Positions 28,960-38,365 are shown, counted from the first letter of the stretch. The stretch: 64,000 nt of DNA from 2-02-FULL-66-14 sp964651335 (GCA_964651335.1 CAZYVT010000010.1:1-64000); one strand, 5' to 3'. Numbers and translations: made by a program. The notes: generated by a model not told the origin, from the sequence alone.

Positions 28960-29023
28960 GGGGAAGAGCTCAAGCCGCCCTATCGTTTTCGCGAAGACCT
29001 CGCGCAAGGCGTGCGGCCGCACC

Positions 29024-30241
29024 TCAGGGCGCTGCTCGAAGAATTTCTCCGTTGCGCACCACCCCCGCGCTAGGGTTGGCCCCGATCGCATAAGCGAGTT
29101 CTGCCGGGGAGTCGATCTTCCAGAGCGCAAAGTCGGCGCGCTTTCCCGGCTCGAGCGTACCGTTCGTCTCCAGCATTCCAAGCGCGCGCGCGCCGTTTCG
29201 CGTCGTGCCTGCGAGTGCCTCTTCCGGCGTGAGCTGGAACAGGGTGCAGGCCATGTTCATGGCGAGCAGCAACGAACTCAAGGGCGAGGAGCCAGGATTG
29301 TGGTCGGTCGCGAGCGCGATCGGCACGCCGTGCCGGCGCAGCGCCCCGAGCGGCGGGCGCCTCGTCTCGCGCAGGAAATAGAACGCTCCCGGAAGAAGCA
29401 CCGCCACCGTTCCCGCCTTCGCCATCGCTTCCACTCCCGCTTCGTTCGTGTGCTCGAGGTGATCTGCGGAAAGCGCACCGAACTGGGCGGCGAGCTGCGC
29501 ACCGCCCGTGTCCGTCAATTGGTCCGCATGCAGTTTGACCGCAAGCCCGTGCCGCTTCGCCGCCGCGAACACGCGCGCGGTCTGCTTGAAACTGAAGGCA
29601 ATGCCTTCGCAGAACGCGTCCACGGCGTCGGCAAGCGGCGCCGCCGCCGGCAGCATCTCCTCGCAGACGAGCGTGACGTAGTCGTCGGCCCGGCCGCGGA
29701 ATTCCTCCGGAACCGCGTGCGCTCCGAGAAACGTGGTCCTGACCGCGATCGGCGCGGTGGAACCGGCGAGCCGCGCAGCGCGCAGCATGCGCAGCTCCGT
29801 GTCCGTTTCGAGCCCGTACCCGGACTTGATCTCGACCGCGCACACGCCTTCGGCGAGCCACTGCGCAAGGCGCCGCGAGGCGAGCGCGGCGAGAGCGGTT
29901 TCCGAGGCCGCGCGCGTGGCGCGCACTGTGGACAGGATGCCGCCGCCCGCACGCGCAATCTCCTCGTAGGTTGCGCCTTTCAGCCGCTGCTCGAATTCGT
30001 TGGCGCGCGTGCCGGCATAGATCAGGTGGGTGTGGCAATCGACCAGACCGGGCGTGATCCAAGCGCCGCGCGCGTCGTGCTCGACCGCCGCTTTGCCCGT
30101 CCAGTCGCTGCGCTTGCCGACCCAGACGATGCGCCCGCCAGTCACGGCGATCGCACCGTCGCGGATTTCACCGTAAGGCGCACCGCCCGTCTGCATGGTG
30201 GCGAGGTGCGCGTTCAGCCAGAGCGCATCGTGCATGGGCAT
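29024..30241 (-). CDS. hutI: imidazolonepropionase
   Basis: This 405-residue amidohydrolase opens the imidazolone ring to give formiminoglutamate. Metal ligands lie in DCHTHLIYAGTR and, later, DHLEHTNEAG and ATDHNPGSSP; IKSGYGLETDTELRML is the HutI hallmark. The start is uncertain among three in-frame ATGs at 30247, 30241 and 30235, none with a clear ribosome-binding site. The divergent hutF start lies only 12 bp beyond the chosen one. It is convergent with hutH. Confidence 0.92.
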   Translation of the reverse strand: MPMHDALWLNAHLATMQTGGAPYGEIRDGAIAVTGGRIVWVGKRSDWTGKAAVEHDARGAWITPGLVDCHTHLIYAGTRANEFEQRLKGATYEEIARAGGGILSTVRATRAASETALAALASRRLAQWLAEGVCAVEIKSGYGLETDTELRMLRAARLAGSTAPIAVRTTFLGAHAVPEEFRGRADDYVTLVCEEMLPAAAPLADAVDAFCEGIAFSFKQTARVFAAAKRHGLAVKLHADQLTDTGGAQLAAQFGALSADHLEHTNEAGVEAMAKAGTVAVLLPGAFYFLRETRRPPLGALRRHGVPIALATDHNPGSSPLSSLLLAMNMACTLFQLTPEEALAGTTRNGARALGMLETNGTLEPGKRADFALWKIDSPAELAYAIGANPSAGVVRNGEILRAAP

Positions 30242-30253
30242 TATCATAGCCAC

Positions 30254-31627
30254 ATGCCGGCCTACTACGCCGACGAAGCGCTGCTGCCGCAGGGCTGGGC
30301 GCGCAATGTGCGCATCGAGGTGGACGCGCGCGGCGAGATTTCGGCCGCCGTGCGGGATTCGTCCCCTGAAGGCGCCGCACGGCTCGCAGGCCCGGTACTG
30401 CCCGGCATGGCGAACCTGCACTCGCATGCGTTCCAGCGCGCGATGGCGGGACTCGCCGAAGTGCGCGGACGCGGCCAAAGCGATTTCTGGACCTGGCGCG
30501 AGACCATGTACCGGTTCGCCCTCCTACTTGCGCCGGAGCAGGCGCAGGCGATCGCGCTGTACCTGTACATCGAGATGCTGCGCCACGGCTATACGGGAGT
30601 CGCCGAGTTCCACTACATGCACAACGAACCGGACGGCAAACCTTACGCCGACCGCGCGCAGATGCTCCTCCGCCATCTCGCCGCCGCGCGCGAGGCAGGA
30701 ATCGCGATCACGCTTTTGCCTTCGCTGTATGCCTGGTCGAATTTCGGAGGAAAGACGCTTCAGCCGCGCCAGAAGCGCTTCGCCACCGATCCTGCAGCCA
30801 TCCTCGAAATGCTGGATGCGGCCCGTAAGGCTGCGGGCATAGACCGCGACGTGCGGGTCGGCATCGCGCCGCACTCGCTGCGCGCCGTGGATACCGGGCA
30901 GCTCGACGAGCTTATCGCCGGACTCGGTGCGATCGACCCCGAGGCGCCGATCCACATTCACTGTGCCGAGCAGGCGAAGGAAGTGGAAGATTGTCTCAAT
31001 TGGTGCAAGAAGCGCCCGGTCGAGTGGCTGCTTTCGAGGATGCCGGTCGACGCCCGATGGTGCGTGGTGCACGCAACGCACATGACCAAAGAGGAAACGG
31101 TCGCGCTGGCGAAATCAGGTGCAGTAGTCGGGTTATGCCCCACCACGGAAGCAAACCTCGGCGACGGGATTTTCCCGCTGCAGGATTATCGAAAAGCCGG
31201 GGGACGCTACGGCATCGGCGGCGACAGCCACGTCTCTAGGAACCCGGCGGAGGAACTGCGGCTGCTCGAATATGTGCAGCGGCTCATAGCGCGCCGGCGC
31301 AATCTTGTCGTGCGCGAGGGTTCGCCCGGCGTCGGCACCACGCTCTGGCAGGAAGCCGCCTCAGGGGGCGGCAGGGCGCTCGGGCGCGACATGGGCGCGA
31401 TTGCCGCCGGCATGCGCGCCGACCTGGTGGTGCTGGAAGGCGCGCATCCCGATCTCGCCGCGCGCAGCGCGGACGCCATCGCCAATGCACTCGTCTTCTC
31501 GGGCGCGGAGAACTTCGTGCGCGATGTGATGGTCGGCGGAAGGTGGTTGGTGAAGGAAGGCCGCCACCCCCGGCAGGACGCCGCGACACAGGACTACAGG
31601 CGCGTGCTGGCCGAGCTTTCCGCGTAA
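30254..31627 (+). CDS. hutF: formimidoylglutamate deiminase
   Basis: This 457-residue amidohydrolase converts N-formimino-glutamate to N-formyl-glutamate, the proteobacterial route that needs HutG next. Zn ligands: NLHSHAFQRAM, IHIHCAEQ, and Asp in GIGGDSHVS. SDFWTWRETMY and LPSLYAWSNFGG are typical of HutF. No hutG is seen in the window, nor a HutC repressor nearby. The start ATG at 30254 has no visible ribosome-binding site and nearly touches the hutI start region. Confidence 0.93.
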   Translation: MPAYYADEALLPQGWARNVRIEVDARGEISAAVRDSSPEGAARLAGPVLPGMANLHSHAFQRAMAGLAEVRGRGQSDFWTWRETMYRFALLLAPEQAQAIALYLYIEMLRHGYTGVAEFHYMHNEPDGKPYADRAQMLLRHLAAAREAGIAITLLPSLYAWSNFGGKTLQPRQKRFATDPAAILEMLDAARKAAGIDRDVRVGIAPHSLRAVDTGQLDELIAGLGAIDPEAPIHIHCAEQAKEVEDCLNWCKKRPVEWLLSRMPVDARWCVVHATHMTKEETVALAKSGAVVGLCPTTEANLGDGIFPLQDYRKAGGRYGIGGDSHVSRNPAEELRLLEYVQRLIARRRNLVVREGSPGVGTTLWQEAASGGGRALGRDMGAIAAGMRADLVVLEGAHPDLAARSADAIANALVFSGAENFVRDVMVGGRWLVKEGRHPRQDAATQDYRRVLAELSA

Positions 31628-31673
31628 GCAGAGGCCGTTCCGCGGCCGCCGGAACAGCAGGCGCTGCGCTCGC

Positions 31674-31775
31674 TTACGCCTGCAGCGCGACCTGGAAATC
31701 GCAACCCGTCTTCGCGCGCACCTCTTCGAGGGTCACGCCCGGGTGCAGTTCCTTCAGCGCGAGCCCGACCGCGGC
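31674..31775 (-). pseudogene. C-terminal relic of a CoA-transferase beta subunit
   Basis: About 33 codons ending in TAA read AVGLALKELHPGVTLEEV then RAKTG and resemble the end of CoA-transferase (IpdB/GctB/ScoB-type) subunits. The frame is closed upstream at about 31776, so the rest of the gene is gone. It sits at the edge of a repeat-rich gap after hutF. Assignment rests on one short conserved phrase. Confidence 0.5.
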
Positions 31776-31799
31776 TCATCCGCAAGGTGTACGAAGCCG

Positions 31800-31925
31800 G
31801 TCCGCTTGAATGGCCGGTTATGGCCGGGAAGCGCCGGTCGGTTGAAGGTCGCAAATCGACCCAATACCGGACGTTGATAAGTACATCCACGCGCGGGATC
31901 GATCGGCGAACGCGGTTCTTGTCCT
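31800..31925. repeat. dispersed repeat, copy 2, with palindromic arm
   Basis: The segment starts with GAATGGCCGGTTATGGCC and runs through CCGGAC, AAGTACATC and GATCGATCGGCGAACGCG, the same words found at 20126-20200. The first part also resembles 33430-33465 (GTGGCCGAATCCGGCCATTC). The rest of the gap up to 32123 holds no gene that I can support. Confidence 0.5.
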
Positions 31926-32123
31926 GACGTATTGCCCTCTGCCAGACATTGCGTGGCGCAGGGCAAGGCCCGCGGCTCGCACGGTCTGCCATGGAATGTC
32001 CGATCCAGTCCGCAGTGCGCCGGACGCGCCGGGGTCTCGCGCGACACGGTAACATCTGCACATAACACGCTAGTCGTACACGATCTGGACTGGATAAGCA
32101 GTCAACGCCAAGCGGAGCGAGAA

Positions 32124-33200
32124 GTGAAAGAGACAGAACTTCGCCGTCGATCGAGGCGTTACCCGCTTGGTTGGAAAGTGGCCGTCGTATTCGACGTAGG
32201 CATTAGCAAGCCGGTCGTCCACACGCATATACAGGATCTGTCCATCATCGGCGCGGCCATTCATACCGAACACGGGGACCTAACCGGGACGGTAGTGACA
32301 TTGCTGTTGGCATACCCCTCGCGCAAGGTTAGCGAGATACCGAAGGTGCTGAAGGTAAGAGCGCGAGTAGTCTCCTCGGTGCGAACGCCGGACATGCCCC
32401 ACTTCCGGCATGGCCTGAGCTTCATCCGATCGCCCGATGACGGGGTGGATGATCTTGAGGAGATCCTGCGTGCCGTTGCGACTGTCGCGCATCGCGGGGA
32501 ACCTTACGCTGCGGATGTTGCAACGACGCTCGATGCGCCCGCTGCGGGCGGTCGTCTTGCACAACTCAAGCAACTGGCGCACGCTAAGCGGGCGGAAGGC
32601 AAGACCGCCGATCCGCAGGACGAGATCAATGCATCCGTCAGCGACGCGCTCGGGATCGCGTATCGCTACCTGAAGGATCTCACCGAACAGCTCAATGTCA
32701 TAAACCCGGCGTACCGGAAAGGCTACTCCATCCCCGGCGTGCCCGAATTCAAGCGCTTGTCATGGGAAAAGGGGCGCGCCGATTTCCGTAGCCGGGAGAT
32801 TACGCCGATCCTCAAGCTGTACGATCGGGTTTCGCTGCGCTTTCGGCTGTCGGGCAAGAAGCAAATCCGCGTCGCTCGGGAGTACCCGGCGAGCGAGAAA
32901 CTGAAACAGTGGCTGGCGGACTGCAAAATCGAGTTCGATGACAACGATGGCTACAATGCGCGCGGCTCCATCGAGAAGACCACGTTCATTTTTCCCTGCG
33001 AAGTCAAGGCGAGCGTGCTGCTTTACGGTCAGTTCGAGATGGGCAAGCTTCTGCTGCGCACAAGCAATGTCTCCGGCTTTGGAGCGATGGACCAGATCCT
33101 GGCACCCGAGGCCGTTACCGACGAATCGCTCGACGAGCTCACGGGCTTCATCCTTGGCGAAAGCAGCCGCCTAGGCCCGCTACTTCTACGAAACGCATGA
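32124..33200 (+). CDS. PilZ-domain protein with C-terminal extension
   Basis: This 358-residue protein starts at GTG 32124 (after GGAG). The N-terminal domain has the cyclic-di-GMP-binding PilZ layout: RRRSRRYPLGWKVAV (RxxxR) followed by DLSIIGAAIH (DxSxxG). The remaining ~230 residues are not a domain I recognise; they are predicted soluble and include a helical stretch (about 125-190). PilZ proteins respond to cyclic-di-GMP; the effector output here is unknown. It stands alone between relics and repeats, so it may have arrived with them. Confidence 0.7.
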   Translation: MKETELRRRSRRYPLGWKVAVVFDVGISKPVVHTHIQDLSIIGAAIHTEHGDLTGTVVTLLLAYPSRKVSEIPKVLKVRARVVSSVRTPDMPHFRHGLSFIRSPDDGVDDLEEILRAVATVAHRGEPYAADVATTLDAPAAGGRLAQLKQLAHAKRAEGKTADPQDEINASVSDALGIAYRYLKDLTEQLNVINPAYRKGYSIPGVPEFKRLSWEKGRADFRSREITPILKLYDRVSLRFRLSGKKQIRVAREYPASEKLKQWLADCKIEFDDNDGYNARGSIEKTTFIFPCEVKASVLLYGQFEMGKLLLRTSNVSGFGAMDQILAPEAVTDESLDELTGFILGESSRLGPLLLRNA

Positions 33201-33228
33201 GCGCTACCCGACCCGGAGGGGCCGCGGG

Positions 33229-33360
33229 GTGAAGGCGGCCGACCTCCCGGTCGAAGCGCCGACCAAAGTAGAGCTGGTGATCAATCTGAGAACCGCGCGC
33301 GAGCTCGGACTGAAGGTTCCGCAGTCATTCTTGGTGCGCGCCGATCGGGTGATCGAATGA
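33229..33360 (+). pseudogene. C-terminal relic of an ABC-type substrate-binding protein (ABC_sub_bind family)
   Basis: About 43 codons match the end of the ABC_sub_bind (tryptophan/tyrosine-type) receptors: KAADLPVEAPTK, ELVINLRTARELGL, then VPQSFLVRADRVIE and stop. The frame runs back into the end of the PilZ gene without a recognisable upstream domain, so only the tail remains. Such tails are common debris in betaproteobacterial genomes. Confidence 0.75.
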
Positions 33361-33531
33361 GTTGCTGGGACGATCGAACGATGCGGTAGTTGGCGATTGG
33401 CCGCTTTGCGCACGAGCGACCCTCCGGTTGTGGCCGAATCCGGCCATTCAACGCAAGTTGGCCTGTTCAGGTAAAGGAGCCGAACTCGAGCAGCTCAGCG
33501 CCGGCATGAGCTGTAGCCCATGGGTCCGCGC
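33361..33531. repeat. intergenic gap with degenerate palindromic repeat
   Basis: No gene is seen. GATTGGCCGCTTTG, GCGACC and GTGGCCGAATCCGGCCATTCAAC occur between 33400 and 33465. The last contains GGCCGAATCCGGCC, an imperfect palindrome of the same kind as at 31808. This looks like a fragment of a dispersed non-coding repeat. Confidence 0.4.
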
Positions 33532-34362
33532 TCAGGCGGCGCGCAGCCCGAGGATCTGACGCGCTTCGGCGGGCGTCGCGGGCCGGCGACCGAAGCGTTC
33601 GCAGGCATCCACGATTTTCTTCACCAGCTCGGCGTTGCTCGCGGCGAGCCGGTCGGGCTCGATGCGCAGGTTGTCTTCCAGCCCGGTGCGGCAGTGCCCG
33701 CCGGTTTCCAGGCACCACTGGTTGACCTCCCACTGATGCTTTCCGGTACCGGCTGCGACCCACGTCGCGTGTGGGAGCACCGCTTTCAGCTCGGAGCGCA
33801 GGAAATCGAAGATCGTCCGCCGCGCCGGCATGGCGTTCGGAATGCCCATTACGAACTGCACGTGCGGTGGATCCTTGAGCAGGCCCTTCTTCACCAGGTT
33901 CGCCGCGTTGTAGAGCATCGCAAGATCGAACACCTCGACCTCCGGCTTGATGTCGTGTTCCATCATTGCCTTCGCCAGGCCCTCGACAAAATCCGGCGGA
34001 TTCTCGTAGATATTGGTCGGGAAATTGACCGATCCGGTAGCAAGCGACGCCATGTCCGGCTTCAGGTAGAGCATCGCGCCGCGCGCCGACTGCTCGCGGC
34101 CGCGGCCGCCGGTAGAGAATTGCACGATCATTCCGGGACAGTGCTTGCGCACGCCCTCCTGGACGCGACCGTAGAGTTCAGGATCGGCGCCCGGCGACTC
34201 GTCCGGGTTGCGCACGTGGATGTGCACCAGCGCGGCGCCCGCCTGGAAGGCCTCCTGCGTCGATTCGATCTGCTGCGAGGGCGTCACCGGGACCGCGGGG
34301 TTGTCCTTCTTCTTCGGCACGGCGCCGGTGATCGCAACGGTAATAATGACAGGTACAGTCAT
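33532..34362 (-). CDS. beta-keto acid cleavage enzyme (BKACE, DUF849)
   Basis: This 276-residue TIM-barrel enzyme of the BKACE family condenses a beta-keto acid with acetyl-CoA to give acetoacetate and a new acyl-CoA. Zn ligands are in ALVHIHVRNPD (HxH), and the active-site GHCRTGLEDN is intact. The start is ATG at 34362 (MTVPVIITVA), seven codons into a longer frame. It diverges from the biotin carrier operon. Substrate specificity in this family depends on a few pocket residues that I cannot interpret with confidence. Confidence 0.88.
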   Translation of the reverse strand: MTVPVIITVAITGAVPKKKDNPAVPVTPSQQIESTQEAFQAGAALVHIHVRNPDESPGADPELYGRVQEGVRKHCPGMIVQFSTGGRGREQSARGAMLYLKPDMASLATGSVNFPTNIYENPPDFVEGLAKAMMEHDIKPEVEVFDLAMLYNAANLVKKGLLKDPPHVQFVMGIPNAMPARRTIFDFLRSELKAVLPHATWVAAGTGKHQWEVNQWCLETGGHCRTGLEDNLRIEPDRLAASNAELVKKIVDACERFGRRPATPAEARQILGLRAA

Positions 34363-34386
34363 GCGGCACCGCCAATTTATCAAAAA

Positions 34387-34422
34387 GTGAAATGTCCAAC
34401 GCCATTATTGCCACCATTTCAC
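34387..34422. promoter_or_regulatory. inverted repeat in the BKACE / biotin-carrier divergent region
   Basis: GTGAAATG at 34387-34394 is the exact reverse complement of CATTTCAC at 34415-34422, with 20 bp between. It lies 25 bp upstream of the BKACE start and about 45 bp upstream of the carrier gene. It could be an operator; no regulator is adjacent. Confidence 0.4.
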
Positions 34423-34467
34423 GGACCGTGCAATGATGGCTGCGGCCGCCATGATAGTCCGTCCAAA

Positions 34468-34947
34468 GTGCGAAACCAGAAATTGACCTACGACGACGTG
34501 CTGCGGATCGTCGAGCTGGTGAAGTCGGCCCATTTCTCCGAATTCCGCCTCAAGGTCGGGGACATCGAAGTGCATCTTCGGCGCAGAAACGGCACCGGCG
34601 ACGGCGCGCCCGGGACGCCCGCCGCCGGAGATCTGGTGCGCGCTGCGGCAGCGCCGTCCGCGGGGCCTCGCCCTGAGCGGGCATTTCCCGACGGCTCGAT
34701 CCTGGTGCGCGCGCCGATGGTCGGCACGTTCTACCGCTCGCCGGCGCCGGAAGCCGCCCCGTTCGTCGAGGTCGGACAGCATGTCGAGCCCGGCACGACC
34801 GTGTGCATCATCGAGGTGATGAAGCTCATGAATTCAATCGCGGCAGACGCGCGCGGCGTTGTCACCGGGATCCCGGTCGCGAACGGCGCGCAGGTCGAGT
34901 ACGGTGAGGTGCTCGTGGTGATCCACCCGGACCCGGAGGACGGATGA
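34468..34947 (+). CDS. biotin carboxyl carrier protein (AccB-like)
   Basis: This 159-residue protein has a helical N-terminal segment (LRIVELVKSAHFSEFRLKVGDIEVHLRR) as in AccB, then an Ala/Pro-rich linker, then the biotinyl domain with APMVGTFYRSPAPEAAPFV and the biotin Lys in EVMKLMN (about residue 121). The start is taken as GTG at 34468, without a good ribosome-binding site; the true start could differ. The stop overlaps the carboxyltransferase start by 4 bases (ATGA). It is thus dedicated to that carboxyltransferase rather than to AccC, which is not present. Confidence 0.85.
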   Translation: MRNQKLTYDDVLRIVELVKSAHFSEFRLKVGDIEVHLRRRNGTGDGAPGTPAAGDLVRAAAAPSAGPRPERAFPDGSILVRAPMVGTFYRSPAPEAAPFVEVGQHVEPGTTVCIIEVMKLMNSIAADARGVVTGIPVANGAQVEYGEVLVVIHPDPEDG

Positions 34948-36419
34948 AGCCGAAGCAGCGCACGGCAGGTGCGAGCCGCCGCTTCGATTTCATCGACGTC
35001 ACGCTGCGTGATGCGCACCAGTGCCTGTGGTCCACGCGCATGACCACTGCCATGATGACGCCGATCCTCGGCGCCATCGACCGGGTTGGGTACGCGTACA
35101 TCAACATTCTCGGCGGCGCGGTGTTCGACGTCTGCGTGCGCTACCTGCACGAGAATCCCTGGGAGCGCGTGAGGCTGCTGTGCAGCCGCCTGGCGACGCC
35201 CTGCGATGCGCTCACGCGCGGACAGAGCCTGTACACGTTCGAACTCTTTCCCGACGACATCGTAGCGCTGAATTCGCAGGTGTTTGCGAGGCTCGGGGTC
35301 AAGGTACTCACCGTCTACGACGCGCTGAACGACAACCGCAATATCGAGTCTTCGGTGCGCTCGGGGCACGACGCGGGCATGAAGGTCAACGCCATGATGA
35401 CCTACACGCTGAGCCCGGTGCACACCGACGAGTACTACGTCGCCCGGACGCGGGAGCTGGTGAAACTGCAAGCCGATTTCATCTGTATCAAGGATCCGAC
35501 CGGGTTGCTCACGCCGGAGCGCGGCCGCAATCTGTTTCCCGCAGTGGTGAAGGCTGCGGGCGCGGTACCGCTGCAGTTGCACTCGCACTGCCAGTCGGGC
35601 CTGGCCCCGGAGGTCTACGGGATAGCGATGCAAAGCGGCTTTTGCTTCGGCTACACCGCGAGCGAGCCGCTGGCGAACGGCGCTTCGCTCCCTGCGACCG
35701 AGGACATCACGGCGCGCGCGAGGCGCCTCGGCTTGCGGACTTCGCTCGACGCTGCGGCGCTGAAGGAAGTGGCCGGCTATTTTTCGTGCCGGTGCGAGAG
35801 CGAGGGCAAGCCGCGCGGCGAGGTGGCGAAGTACGAACCGGCGCTCTACGAGCACCAGATTCCCGGCGGGATGATTTCCAACCTGCGCTACCAGTTGCAG
35901 ACGATGAAACTGGAGCACCGGTTGCCGGAAATCCTCGAGGAAGTTCCGCGGGTGCGGCAGGACCTCGGCTATCCGATCGTCGTCAGTCCCTTCGCCCAGT
36001 ACATCGTCACCCAGGCCACGCTCAACGTCGTGCAGGGCGAGCGCTACCGGACGATTCCAGATGAGGTGCGCAAGTACGCGATGGGCTACTACGGGCGCCT
36101 CGCGGCGAAGCCTTCGGACGCATTCCTCGAGCGAGCCAACATCCGGCCCGCCGATCTCGTGAACGAGCGGCCCGCCGAGCACATCGCGCCGTGGATTCCG
36201 AAACTGCGCGCAAAGCTGGGCGCGTCGGTGAGCGATGAGGACCTGCTGCTCGCCGCCTTCTACGACAAGGCGCTGCTCGAGCCGCTGAGAAATCCTGCGC
36301 CGGGCTGCCGGTTCCGCACCAGCCCGCTGCATGAGCTGATCCGCTTCTTCGGCTCGCGCAAGGACATCGAATTCGCGCACGTGCGTTTTGGCGGAACGGA
36401 GATGACGTTTTCGGCATAG
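34944..36419 (+). CDS. biotin-dependent carboxyltransferase (OadA / pyruvate carboxylase B-like)
   Basis: This 491-residue protein has an HMGL-like TIM barrel (about 10-290) followed by the conserved carboxylase domain (about 300-465), and transfers CO2 between carboxybiotin and an acid. Kept: FIDVTLRDAHQCLWSTRM at the N-terminus, the metal pair HSH, Lys of CIKDPTG and YEHQIPGGMISNLR. Divergent: HSHCQSG replaces HTHDTSG and TASEPLANGAS replaces the usual DTA..MSGLTSQP region, so the acceptor is probably not plain pyruvate. No biotin domain is fused; the carrier is the preceding gene. The fused TAXI-TRAP permease follows 5 bases later. Confidence 0.8.
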   Translation: MKPKQRTAGASRRFDFIDVTLRDAHQCLWSTRMTTAMMTPILGAIDRVGYAYINILGGAVFDVCVRYLHENPWERVRLLCSRLATPCDALTRGQSLYTFELFPDDIVALNSQVFARLGVKVLTVYDALNDNRNIESSVRSGHDAGMKVNAMMTYTLSPVHTDEYYVARTRELVKLQADFICIKDPTGLLTPERGRNLFPAVVKAAGAVPLQLHSHCQSGLAPEVYGIAMQSGFCFGYTASEPLANGASLPATEDITARARRLGLRTSLDAAALKEVAGYFSCRCESEGKPRGEVAKYEPALYEHQIPGGMISNLRYQLQTMKLEHRLPEILEEVPRVRQDLGYPIVVSPFAQYIVTQATLNVVQGERYRTIPDEVRKYAMGYYGRLAAKPSDAFLERANIRPADLVNERPAEHIAPWIPKLRAKLGASVSDEDLLLAAFYDKALLEPLRNPAPGCRFRTSPLHELIRFFGSRKDIEFAHVRFGGTEMTFSA

Positions 36420-36424
36420 GAATC

Positions 36425-38365
36425 ATGAGCACAAGTAGCGTGGAGGTCCTCGCGCGCGTCGGCCGGGTACTGCGCGCGCTGACCGGCGTCGCGGGCGCCG
36501 CGCTCACGGTGTACGTGACGCTCGCGCTATTCGGCTTCGTGCGCAGCTCCTCGCAGCATTACGCCGCGTTCACCTTCGCGGTGATGCTGATGGCCGGCCT
36601 GATCAGTGTGCGGGGCGTTCTCGACCAGCGCATCTTCAATCCGGAATCGCGGTGGTTTCGCACCCGGCTCTTGGTCGCGCTCGCCGGTTTCCTGCTCGCC
36701 TCGGCGGGCGGACTGTACATCCTGTATCACGCCAAGCGGCTCGAGGTCGCGGCGCCGTACTTCGACAACTTCGACATGGCGATCGGCCTGCTGTTCACCG
36801 CCGGAGTACTGATTCTCACCTGGCTGCACTGGGGCGCGGTGCTCACGCTCGTGATCGCCGCCTCGATCGTGTACTTCTTCTACGGGCACCTGCTCGAGCA
36901 CCCGCTGCTCACGCACCCGGAATATGACCCGAAATTCGTCATGAATTACGTCGGCCTGGGAACCACGCAGGGGTTTTTCTGGTTCGCGCAGACCGCGGTC
37001 GACGACATCTATTACCTGGTGCTCTATGCGTCGGTGCTGTTCGGCATCGGCATGCTTTATTCGATCATCGAGATGGGCAAGGCGATGGGCAACCGCATCC
37101 CGGGCGGCGCCGCCGGCCCGGCGGTGATCGGCAGCAGCATTGTGTCCATGGTGATGGGAGTGGCGGTGTCGAACGTCATGCTCGTCGGGCGCTTCACCAT
37201 CCCGATGATGAAGAAGTACGGCTACAGCCCGGCGATGGCGGGTGCGATCGAGGCCGCCGCATCAACCTCCGGCCAGATCATGCCGCCGGTGCTGGGACTC
37301 GCCGCGTTCATCATCGCGAGCTTCCTGTCGATGAAATACATCGACGTCGTGAAGGCCGCAGTGATCCCCGGTTTCCTGTACTTCACCGGCGTGGCGATCG
37401 GTGTGATGGTTTACGCGAAGCGCCACAACCTGCCCAAGCTCAACGAGCCGCTCGACACCGCGGTGATGTGGCGGACGCTGCCGGCGTTCCTCGTTTCGTT
37501 CGTCGTAGTGTGCTGGCTGCTGGTCAACTATTACTCGCCGTCGATGGCGGGACTCACTGGCTGCATCATCGCGCTCGCGCTGTCGCTGTTTCAAGGCAGG
37601 TATCGGCCAAAGCCGAAGGTCCTTGCGCTGGCGCTGGAAGAAGGACTCGAATTGATGGCGGTACTCGCGCTGCTGCTGATCGCGATCGGCCCTCTCGGGC
37701 AGGCGTTTCTCACCACCAACCTTTCCGGGCGCCTGGGTACTTACCTCGTGGCGGTGCTCCCGGACAGCCCGTTGATTCTGCTGATCGGCGCTGCCATTCT
37801 TTCGCTCATCCTCGGCATGGGTTTGCCGACGCCCGTCGCGTACCTGGTGGTCGCCCTTGCCTTGGTGCCTTTCATGCAGCTGATCGGGATCAAGGCGTTC
37901 CTCGCGCACTACTTCGTGTTTTACTTCGCCGTGTATTCGGCGCTCAGCCCGCCGGTAGCGGTTGCCGCGCTCGCCGCCGCCAAGCTCTCCGGGGCGAGCT
38001 TCTGGGAAACGGGCAAGGAGTCGATGAAGCTCGCCTCCACCACCTTTATCATTCCGTTCGCCTTCGTCTATCGGCCGCAGCTCCTGTCGTTCCCAAACCT
38101 CGACTGGAGCGTCGCGCCGCCGATCGTCGAGGTCCTGCTCATCCAGTGGACCAGCTCGATCGCCCTCTACGGGTACTTCCGGCGCCCGCTGACCACCCTC
38201 GAGCGCTGGCTGTTCGGGGCCGTGACGCTGCTCGGATACTGGGCGATGGTGACCGAGGCGCTGTATTCCACCTTCGTCTTCGCGAGTGTTGTCGCCGCGC
38301 TGTTCGTCGCCGTTGGCGTGCGCAGGCCCGGCACCGCGCCCGCGCCGTCGGCGAGGGAGGGTTGA
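36425..38365 (+). CDS. TRAP transporter fused permease (TAXI type)
   Basis: This 646-residue membrane protein fuses the small and large TRAP permeases, as is usual in TAXI systems. About four or five helices precede the DctM-like part, which begins near residue 180 (IYYLVLYASVLFGIGMLY). AAASTSGQIMPPVLGLAAFI and LGMGLPTPVAYLVVALAL are its repeated hairpin loops. The receptor gene follows 74 bp later. It sits in one operon with a biotin carrier and a carboxyltransferase, so the imported acid is probably their substrate. Confidence 0.88.
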   Translation: MSTSSVEVLARVGRVLRALTGVAGAALTVYVTLALFGFVRSSSQHYAAFTFAVMLMAGLISVRGVLDQRIFNPESRWFRTRLLVALAGFLLASAGGLYILYHAKRLEVAAPYFDNFDMAIGLLFTAGVLILTWLHWGAVLTLVIAASIVYFFYGHLLEHPLLTHPEYDPKFVMNYVGLGTTQGFFWFAQTAVDDIYYLVLYASVLFGIGMLYSIIEMGKAMGNRIPGGAAGPAVIGSSIVSMVMGVAVSNVMLVGRFTIPMMKKYGYSPAMAGAIEAAASTSGQIMPPVLGLAAFIIASFLSMKYIDVVKAAVIPGFLYFTGVAIGVMVYAKRHNLPKLNEPLDTAVMWRTLPAFLVSFVVVCWLLVNYYSPSMAGLTGCIIALALSLFQGRYRPKPKVLALALEEGLELMAVLALLLIAIGPLGQAFLTTNLSGRLGTYLVAVLPDSPLILLIGAAILSLILGMGLPTPVAYLVVALALVPFMQLIGIKAFLAHYFVFYFAVYSALSPPVAVAALAAAKLSGASFWETGKESMKLASTTFIIPFAFVYRPQLLSFPNLDWSVAPPIVEVLLIQWTSSIALYGYFRRPLTTLERWLFGAVTLLGYWAMVTEALYSTFVFASVVAALFVAVGVRRPGTAPAPSAREG

